Of a stretch of 9,114 nt of DNA, positions 1 through 4,486 are shown piece after piece; the first letter of the stretch is position 1; every line of letters begins with the position of its first letter. A model generated the notes under the pieces. That model did not search any database, was not told the origin of the DNA, and worked only from the letters and a program-made list of their open reading frames with translations. Source of the stretch: Verrucomicrobiales bacterium (GTDB lineage: Bacteria > Verrucomicrobiota > Verrucomicrobiia > Limisphaerales > UBA1096); NCBI GenBank assembly GCA_011523195.1, contig WTHH01000157.1, forward strand, positions 1-9,114, given 5' to 3'. A program made the position numbers and the translations under genes.

Positions 1-222
1 CGGCAGGGCGTGGGGCTGCTGGCCGGCGTGGGGTTGGAGGAATTTGTCGCGGCGAACCGGGAGGACTTGGTGGCCAAGGCGGTTGGCTGGGTGGCGGCAC
101 CGGGGCGACTCGCGGAACGGGCTGCCGGGTTGCAGGAACGGTTTCAGGCTTCGCCGCAAATGGACCACGCCGGATACGCCTGTGAACTGGAGTCGGCGCT
201 GCGGGAGATCGTCACGGCTTGA
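1..222 (+). CDS. C-terminal end of a GT41 (SPINDLY/OGT-type) O-GlcNAc transferase-like protein, partial
   Basis: The reading frame is open from the first base of the window and stops with TGA at 220-222, so only the last 73 residues are seen. The visible segment reads GVGLLAGVGLEEFVA, then a helical stretch with Ala and Arg, then spacing ending in SPQMDHAGYACELESALREIV. This resembles the end of the catalytic domain of TPR-containing UDP-GlcNAc:protein O-GlcNAc transferases. In that family a Val/Ser-Leu-Leu-x-x-x-Gly-Leu-x-Glu segment is followed by a helix bundle and a closing Asp/Phe/Leu-Glu-x-x-x-Arg helix. The protein would act in the cytoplasm on protein Ser/Thr. The assignment is from pattern memory on a short fragment; the TPR repeats and the UDP-binding part lie upstream and were not seen. 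It overlaps the convergent DUF1232-like gene by 11 bases. Confidence 0.65.
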   Translation, partial: RQGVGLLAGVGLEEFVAANREDLVAKAVGWVAAPGRLAERAAGLQERFQASPQMDHAGYACELESALREIVTA

Positions 223-231
223 CCGTGACGA
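209..231. terminator. Perfect inverted repeat across two convergent stop codons
   Basis: TCGTCACGG (209-217) and CCGTGACGA (223-231) form a 9-bp perfect stem with the 5-base loop CTTGA. The left arm contains the TGA stop of the minus gene (212-214), and the loop contains the last two bases of the plus gene's TGA stop (220-222). Neither side is followed by a run of T, so this is a candidate bidirectional transcription stop or mRNA 3'-end stabiliser rather than a textbook intrinsic terminator. Confidence 0.5.
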
Positions 232-616
232 GAGACCATTCGAGATCGTGTCGCTCGGCATATTCGGAGAGTACACGTTCGTTCTCGATCAATACCGCCC
301 GGACGACGGCCGAGTCGTCCGCCCGCCCGACGTGGTTGAGATGGTTGGGAATCAGCCCCAGTTCGTTGTGAGCGTAGACGAGGGCGTAGGCCGACTCGGC
401 GACGGCAACGTAGGGCAGATCGTTGTCGGCTCCCTCGACGAAATCCTCCACGACATCCGCGAGAAACTCGAGTTGCTCCACGAGATGCGGGAACTCCGGC
501 GCGTTGATCTCGGCGAACTGCAGCTTGAGTGCCGGGAGTTTTTTGTGGATTCCATGCAGAATTTTAGGTGTGATTTGTTCCGCGCCGTGATGGAGGAATT
601 CTGCTATTTCTGACAT
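212..616 (-). CDS. DUF1232 (YkvA-like) small protein
   Basis: A 134-residue protein. I chose the ATG at 616 because the extra residues of the longer frame (to 694) would run into the divergent amidohydrolase gene and through the palindrome at 629-642. Residues about 74-108 contain ALVYAHNELGLIP followed by HVGRADDSAVV. This matches the DUF1232/YkvA pattern of a helical hydrophobic segment, a Leu-Ile-Pro turn, a Gly and then Asp-Asp-x-x-Val. DUF1232 proteins are small, often membrane-linked, and have no agreed function. Here the hydrophobic segment is weaker than usual because of Glu and His, so a soluble form is possible. The N-terminal 60 residues are helical and acidic with no motif I recognise. 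Its start lies back to back with the amidohydrolase gene. A G-rich stretch (GGGGG) just before the ATG may act as a weak ribosome binding site. Confidence 0.65.
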   Translation of the reverse strand: MSEIAEFLHHGAEQITPKILHGIHKKLPALKLQFAEINAPEFPHLVEQLEFLADVVEDFVEGADNDLPYVAVAESAYALVYAHNELGLIPNHLNHVGRADDSAVVRAVLIENERVLSEYAERHDLEWSLVTVKP

Positions 617-628
617 GCCCCCATCGTG

Positions 629-642
629 CGCTTGGCCAAGCG
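629..642. repeat. 14-bp perfect palindrome CGCTTGGCCAAGCG
   Basis: A complete copy of the dispersed palindrome, sitting in the short spacer between the two divergent start codons (616 minus and 662 plus). If the amidohydrolase starts at the upstream GTG (626), it would instead encode Arg-Leu-Ala-Lys-Arg. Confidence 0.85.
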
Positions 643-661
643 AAAACTCAAGAATGCAATT

Positions 662-1825
662 GTGACGTACGAAATCGAAAACACCAACGAACAAAGGAAG
701 CCAACGGGGCGATTGACTCGCTTGGCCAAGGGGCTGGTGATCCTCGCTTTGCTAATACTCGTGATGCGCTTGGTTTTCTTTTCCGGCCCTTATCAGCCCG
801 TGGCCAAGCGGTATGCGGAGCCAATTTTCGACATGCATTGCCACACGGCCGGCATCGGTGCGGGGGGGAGTGGTTGCTTTGTGTCCAAGGAACTGCGGAA
901 TAATTTCCGGTTCAACATTTACCTCAAGGCGTTCGGCGTGACGTTGGCGGAGGTGGAGGCTAAGGGGGATCAGTTGCTGATCGAGCGCCTGGCCAAGCGG
1001 GTGGAAGAGAGTGAGCGGGTGGGGGCGGCGATCATCCTCGCGATGGACGGCGTGATCGGAGACGATGGCAAACTGGATCGCGACCGGACCGAGTTTTTCA
1101 TCCCAAACGAATACGTCGCCAAGGAGACAGCGAAGTATCCGAATCTTCGTTTCGGTGCCAGCATCAATCCGCATCGGCCTGATGCGTTGGAGCGGCTGCA
1201 ATGGGCCAGGGACAACGGCGCGATGTTGGTCAAGTGGCTGCCGTCGATCCAGTTCATCGATCCATCCGCCAAGTCGCTCGAGCCGTTTTATCGCAAACTG
1301 GTGGAACTGAATCTCCCGTTGTTGACGCACGCCGGTGCGGAACGGTCGTTCACGCATGCGCGGGATGAACTCGCGGATCCTGTCCGGCTCAAGCTTCCGC
1401 TCGACCTCGGGGTGAAGGTGATCGTGGCGCATACCGCCTCGACCGGTGAAAACGCGGGGGAGGAGGACATCGATCGGTTGATCGCCATGCTCGAGACATA
1501 TCCGAATCTCTTCGCCGACATCTCAAGCATGACGCAGATCAACAAACTGGGTTACCTCCAAAAAACGCTCGCTGAGAAAAAGTTTGAAGGTAAACTGCTT
1601 TATGGCTCGGATTTTCCTCTGATCAACACCGCGGCGGTGTCGCCGTGGTATTTCCCGCTAAACCTGACCCGGGAGCAGATGCAGACGATCAGCTCGATCG
1701 AAAATCCCTGGGATCGTGACGTTGAATTGAAAGAGGCGCTCGGAATGCCGGTTGCGATCTTTGCCAAGCCGGCCGAGTTTTTCGGGATCACCTGGCCGAC
1801 GGTCGGGGAAACGCCGGCGAATTAG
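662..1825 (+). CDS. Membrane-anchored amidohydrolase-family metal-dependent hydrolase
   Basis: About 387 residues from the GTG at 662. An in-frame GTG at 626 would add 12 residues, but would place the starts of two divergent genes only 9 bases apart, so I prefer 662. A short polar N-terminus is followed by one hydrophobic helix (residues about 24-40, GLVILALLILVMRLVFF), which predicts a type II or signal-anchor topology with the catalytic part outside the cytoplasm. The rest matches the TIM-barrel amidohydrolase_2 fold: His-x-His at FDMHCHT (59 and 61), Lys at VKWLP (191), His at LTHAGAE (223), His at VIVAHTAS (257) and Asp at LYGSDFP (317). These are the expected metal ligands and catalytic acid. 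The substrate cannot be named; decarboxylase-like or lactonase-like members share these motifs. It converges on dnaA, with stop codons overlapping (TAG 1823-1825 against TAA 1822-1824). Confidence 0.8.
   Translation: MTYEIENTNEQRKPTGRLTRLAKGLVILALLILVMRLVFFSGPYQPVAKRYAEPIFDMHCHTAGIGAGGSGCFVSKELRNNFRFNIYLKAFGVTLAEVEAKGDQLLIERLAKRVEESERVGAAIILAMDGVIGDDGKLDRDRTEFFIPNEYVAKETAKYPNLRFGASINPHRPDALERLQWARDNGAMLVKWLPSIQFIDPSAKSLEPFYRKLVELNLPLLTHAGAERSFTHARDELADPVRLKLPLDLGVKVIVAHTASTGENAGEEDIDRLIAMLETYPNLFADISSMTQINKLGYLQKTLAEKKFEGKLLYGSDFPLINTAAVSPWYFPLNLTREQMQTISSIENPWDRDVELKEALGMPVAIFAKPAEFFGITWPTVGETPAN
721..730. repeat. Dispersed palindrome CTTGGCCAAG
   Basis: An exact 10-bp copy inside the amidohydrolase gene, read as Arg-Leu-Ala-Lys immediately before its membrane helix. 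Weaker relatives (TGGCCAAGCG) follow in the same gene at 801-810 and 990-999, where the latter again encodes Arg-Leu-Ala-Lys-Arg. Confidence 0.8.
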
Positions 1826-3216
1826 CGGGAAATCTGGCCCTGCAGATAGCGAACTGCCTGACGGACGTCTGTATCGACTTCCATCCTGTCGCGAACCAAT
1901 CGGCAGGCGTGCAGCACGGTGCCATGGTCGCGCCCACCGAATGCCTCGCCGATTGAGTTGAGCGATTTGCCGGTGAGCTCGCGTGAAAGATACATCGCAA
2001 CCTGACGGGGAAAGGCGATGTTTTCCGGCCTGCGACGGCTGGTCATGTCGGCCAGTCGAATGTCGTAATGCTCCGCAACCCGTTTTTGGATTTGATCGAT
2101 CGAGATGATCGTGCGGCCTTCCTCGTGGAACAAATCCTTAAGCAGCCCTTCCACGGCAGAGGGGGACATCGGTTTGCCGATGAGGGATTGATAGGAGGAA
2201 ACCCGAATGAGCGCGCCTTCCAGTCGGCGGATGTTGCTGCGGATTCGCTTGGCCAACAGCGCCACCACGTCCTCTGGCACCTGCACGTCGATGGAGGCCG
2301 CTTTTTTGCGAAGGATAGCTAGGCGGGTCTCGTAATTCGGTGGCTGCATGTCCGTGACCAGCCCCCACTCAAAACGGGAAACCAGACGTTTCTCGAGATC
2401 CTTGATCTCATTCGCGGGCCGGTCGCAGGTCATTACGATCTGCTTGTGGCCCTCGTGGAGTGCGTTAAAAGTGTGGAAAAATTCCTCCTGGATTCGTTCC
2501 TTGCCAGCTAAGAACTGGATGTCATCGATCAACAAAATGTCCGTCTTGCGGTAAGTGCGCCGGAACTTGGCTAACTCGTTGTTTTGAATGGCGTCGATGT
2601 ATTTGTTGGTAAATTTCTCGGAGGAAAGATAGGCGACCTTCAGGCGCGGATTTTCCTCCAGTGCATAGTGTGCGATGGCGTGCAACAGGTGAGTCTTGCC
2701 CAGTCCCACGCCGCCATACAGGAAGAGAGGATTGTACGAGCGACCTGGGGATTGTGCGACGGCCAACGCCGCTGCGTGTGCGAAACTGTTGTTGTCACCA
2801 ACCACGAACGTGGAAAAGGTGTTCTTGGGGTTGAACAGTTTTTCCATCGAGTCGCTGTTTTTTGATGCGCGACTTGTGGATGACTTTGTCCTTGATGGCT
2901 TGGTGGGCTCTTTGACAGGTGAATCCAACTCGGCAGTACCTGTGGGAACCTGGCTGGGTGATTTCTCGGAGTTGACATCAAATTGAACCGTCAACTTGGA
3001 GCCGGTGATGTGGGAGAGAACGTCCTGCAACAGCTCCCTATAATTGTCCTTAAGCCAGACCGCGCAGAATTCGTTGGGGACTTTTAAGGTTGCGTCGGTT
3101 TCGCCAATGGAAACCAACCGTATGGGGTCAAACCAGAGATTGAACAAATCCGGATTGACCATGCTGCGGAGCGTATCGCTCGCTTGTGCCCAGATTTCCT
3201 CGGCGGAAGCGTTCAT
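1822..3216 (-). CDS. dnaA: Chromosomal replication initiator protein DnaA
   Basis: A 464-residue DnaA, close to the usual length of 440-480. It binds DnaA boxes at oriC as an ATP-dependent oligomer and opens the duplex. I chose the ATG at 3216 because domain I then begins about eight residues before the conserved Trp (EEIWAQ), as in known DnaA proteins. A GTG at 3255 would add 13 residues. Domain I covers about 1-80 and is followed by a Ser/Lys/Thr-rich linker to about 125. The AAA+ core shows the Walker A motif GGVGLGKTH (168-176), Walker B LLIDDIQF (228-235) and the arginine-finger region RLVSRFEWGL (277-286). Domain IV ends with the DNA-binding signature GRDHGTVLHACR (428-439). All key residues are present. 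No dnaN, recF or gyrB is next to it here. A near-match DnaA box at 3248-3256 and two perfect boxes further upstream suggest self-regulation. Confidence 0.97.
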   Translation of the reverse strand: MNASAEEIWAQASDTLRSMVNPDLFNLWFDPIRLVSIGETDATLKVPNEFCAVWLKDNYRELLQDVLSHITGSKLTVQFDVNSEKSPSQVPTGTAELDSPVKEPTKPSRTKSSTSRASKNSDSMEKLFNPKNTFSTFVVGDNNSFAHAAALAVAQSPGRSYNPLFLYGGVGLGKTHLLHAIAHYALEENPRLKVAYLSSEKFTNKYIDAIQNNELAKFRRTYRKTDILLIDDIQFLAGKERIQEEFFHTFNALHEGHKQIVMTCDRPANEIKDLEKRLVSRFEWGLVTDMQPPNYETRLAILRKKAASIDVQVPEDVVALLAKRIRSNIRRLEGALIRVSSYQSLIGKPMSPSAVEGLLKDLFHEEGRTIISIDQIQKRVAEHYDIRLADMTSRRRPENIAFPRQVAMYLSRELTGKSLNSIGEAFGGRDHGTVLHACRLVRDRMEVDTDVRQAVRYLQGQISR

Positions 3217-3247
3217 TCGGCGGGAAGACAACGAGTTTGTGTCCGTT

Positions 3248-3256
3248 TTATTCACT
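3248..3256 (+). promoter_or_regulatory. dnaA: Near-consensus DnaA box TTATTCACT
   Basis: One mismatch from TTATNCACA, 31 bases upstream of the chosen dnaA ATG and in the same orientation as the two perfect boxes. One-mismatch sites are expected several times by chance in 9 kb, so only the position makes it interesting. Confidence 0.3.
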
Positions 3257-3520
3257 GACCGCCGAAGGCTGAAGAATTAGCAACGTATTTTTGAACCCCA
3301 GATGCTCAGTTTGGGTCGAGACTTCGATGGAGAAACGGGGGGGTATCTGTTCTCGCTGAGTTAAAAAAAGTGTCATAAGTCGCTTGTTTTCAGTTGGTTG
3401 CTTAGTTGTTCTCAGGTTTTTGACCGGATTGAACCGATCTTTCCTCATGGCTGCTCACCGCGAGGGAGGTGGAAAAAGTAGAAACGCTGCCGCTGGATTT
3501 CCAGCAGAAGCTATTAACTT

Positions 3521-3540
3521 TTATCCACACGTTATTCACA
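3521..3540 (+). promoter_or_regulatory. Tandem DnaA boxes upstream of dnaA (candidate oriC element)
   Basis: TTATCCACA (3521-3529) and TTATTCACA (3532-3540) both match TTATNCACA perfectly, in the same orientation and two bases apart. They lie about 305 bases upstream of dnaA. A perfect match is expected only about 0.3 times on both strands of the window, so two side by side next to dnaA are unlikely to be accidental. They could serve replication initiation or DnaA autoregulation; sequence alone does not separate these. Confidence 0.75.
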
Positions 3541-3630
3541 GGTAAAAACATGGTCTGCTTGACCAATAAGAAAATACCCTAAAATTAGGCCATTTGGCGC
3601 CATCTGCGTCCCCGGTTTTCGCCTATGGCT

Positions 3631-3653
3631 GGCTCGTTCTCTTTGAACGAACC
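3631..3653. other. Stem-loop in glnB-dnaA spacer
   Basis: GGCTCGTTC and GAACGAACC pair with one C-A mismatch around the loop TCTTT. There is no adjacent T run in either direction. It lies downstream of the glnB stop, so it may protect or end the glnB transcript. Confidence 0.4.
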
Positions 3654-3668
3654 TACGGCGTCGCCGGA

Positions 3669-3691
3669 GGCGGTGTGAAAACACACCCGCC
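3669..3691 (-). terminator. Hairpin at the glnB stop codon
   Basis: GGCGGTGTG (3669-3677) pairs with CACACCCGCC (3682-3691) around an AAAA loop, with one bulged base. The stem abuts and includes the last base of the glnB TAG stop. No T run follows on the glnB strand, so strict intrinsic termination is doubtful. Confidence 0.4.
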
Positions 3692-4029
3692 TAGATGGCA
3701 TCCGCGCCGGTTTCACCGGTTCGAATGCGCGTCACGCTGTCTATGGAACTGATGAAAACCTTGCCGTCACCGATCTTGTCCGTCTTGGCGCTCTTGACGA
3801 TGGCGTCAACCGCAGCTTCGACCTGATCGTCTTCCAGCACGATTTCCAATTTGATTTTGGGAAGAAAATCTACGGTGTATTCACTGCCACGGTAGATCTC
3901 GGTGTGACCTTTCTGTCGGCCAAATCCCTTGACCTCCGTCACGGTCAACCCTTCCACGCCGACAGTGGCCAGCGCTTCCTTCACATCCTCAAGTTTGAAT
4001 GGCTTGATGATTGCGTCGATTTTCTTCAT
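3691..4029 (-). CDS. glnB: Nitrogen regulatory protein P-II (GlnB/GlnK family)
   Basis: A full-length 112-residue PII protein. PII trimers sense 2-oxoglutarate and ATP/ADP and control glutamine synthetase, its adenylyltransferase or ammonium channels. The N-terminus MKKIDAIIKPFKLEDVKEAL is typical. The T-loop carries YRGSEY (46-51), with Tyr51 present for possible uridylylation. The C-terminal signature KIGDGKVF is at about 85-92, and the protein ends with the usual Arg-Thr-Gly-Glu-x-Gly-x-x-Ala-Ile. The sequence alone does not separate GlnB from GlnK. No ammonium transporter or glutamine synthetase gene is adjacent within the window, which slightly favours a stand-alone GlnB role. It lies 151 bases downstream of the zinc-ribbon gene and has its own likely promoter (4063-4091). 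Confidence 0.95.
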   Translation of the reverse strand: MKKIDAIIKPFKLEDVKEALATVGVEGLTVTEVKGFGRQKGHTEIYRGSEYTVDFLPKIKLEIVLEDDQVEAAVDAIVKSAKTDKIGDGKVFISSIDSVTRIRTGETGADAI

Positions 4030-4062
4030 GGGTTGCTTTTATTAGTTTGTTGCAGGAACGGC

Positions 4063-4091
4063 ATCTTAGTCTTCACTGATTTTCCTGACAA
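4063..4091 (-). promoter_or_regulatory. glnB: Predicted sigma-70-type promoter for glnB
   Basis: On the minus strand, TTGTCA (-35, one mismatch) and TAAGAT (-10, two mismatches) are separated by exactly 17 bases, with the -10 ending 33 bases upstream of the glnB ATG. No sigma-54 GG-N10-GC element was seen. This is a by-eye prediction. Confidence 0.45.
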
Positions 4092-4121
4092 CAGGTTTTT
4101 TTGGATTTCAATTTTTTTTTC

Positions 4122-4147
4122 TCAAGCAGCGATTGAATCCTGCTTGA
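4122..4147. other. Stem-loop between the zinc-ribbon gene and glnB
   Basis: TCAAGCAG (4122-4129) and CTGCTTGA (4140-4147) form an 8-bp perfect stem with a 10-base loop. On the transcribed (minus) strand it is followed by a run of A rather than U, so it is not a classical terminator for the upstream operon. It lies 31 bases upstream of the glnB -35 box and could be a binding site or a processing signal. Confidence 0.4.
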
Positions 4148-4180
4148 CAACTATTTAATTGAGGGAAGCGGACCGACAGG

Positions 4181-4477
4181 CTAGTCGCCGAAGAGAATGT
4201 CGAAGGCGTTTCGCGCCTCGTCGGCACGGGTGTTGCCTGTGCCTTCGCCGGACCAATCGCGCAGTGCGAAGTCGAAGTACTCGCAGAAGTTGGACCGATG
4301 TTTTTCGGTCACTGGTTCGGCGCGGCGCTCGCGACATTGGTAGGCGACGCCGGCGTCGTAAAAGATGCAGTTGAGGCAGATGCGCAGATCCTCGTTGCAT
4401 CCGTGGCAACTCTCACTGCGTCCCGGTTGGCCGTCGAGCGTCCACTCCTTTCCGCATTTGTGACAGTGCCGTGTCAT
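4181..4477 (-). CDS. Small zinc-ribbon protein with eight cysteines, function unknown
   Basis: A 98-residue protein starting at the ATG at 4477, nine bases after the dxs stop, so it is probably translated from the dxs transcript. Cysteines are paired as C5-x2-C8 and C24-x2-C27, then C34-x2-C37, C48 and C65. This suggests two zinc-binding sites, the first a zinc ribbon (CHKCGKEW ... CHGC). The segment LRICLNCIFYD, with a following QCRE and NFCEYF, resembles a small family of uncharacterised bacterial proteins that I remember only loosely. The tail after about residue 70 is polar and ends in AFDILFGD. No catalytic motif is visible. It could be a nucleic-acid or protein-binding adaptor, but its function is not inferable. 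Its place behind dxs says nothing definite about isoprenoid synthesis. Confidence 0.75.
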   Translation of the reverse strand: MTRHCHKCGKEWTLDGQPGRSESCHGCNEDLRICLNCIFYDAGVAYQCRERRAEPVTEKHRSNFCEYFDFALRDWSGEGTGNTRADEARNAFDILFGD

Positions 4478-4486
4478 GGCAATTTT

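Larger units (their letters stand above)
3217..3690. other. dnaA-glnB intergenic region, candidate oriC or dnaA control region
   Basis: A 474-base stretch with no convincing gene. It holds two perfect DnaA boxes (3521-3540), a one-mismatch box (3248-3256), a moderately AT-rich segment just beyond the boxes (about 3541-3595), and two hairpins near the glnB end (3631-3653 and 3669-3691). A 66-codon frame (3248-3448, minus) shows no recognisable domain and overlaps the start region of dnaA. I could not fix a sigma-70 promoter for dnaA by eye. Confidence 0.55.

Noticed and set aside
752..1432. A 226-codon minus-strand frame opposite the amidohydrolase
   Set aside because: The plus strand carries all amidohydrolase motifs; the antisense protein is Arg/His/Pro-rich with no domain.
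1626..1640. ACACCGCGGCGGTGT inverted repeat
   Set aside because: It is inside the amidohydrolase coding sequence (Asn-Thr-Ala-Ala-Val) and is single-copy; best explained by codon use.
2875..2883. TGTGGATGA, a one-mismatch reverse DnaA box inside dnaA
   Set aside because: About seven such one-mismatch sites are expected by chance in this window and nothing about the position supports function.
3248..3448. A 66-codon minus-strand frame upstream of dnaA
   Set aside because: It has no known motif, overlaps the dnaA start region and lies in a likely control region; kept only as a remote possibility.
4111..4149. T9 run beside a stem-loop, considered as an intrinsic terminator for the dxs operon
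   Set aside because: The T run is on the plus strand, upstream of the stem in that direction; on the operon strand it is an A run, so the geometry is wrong for termination.
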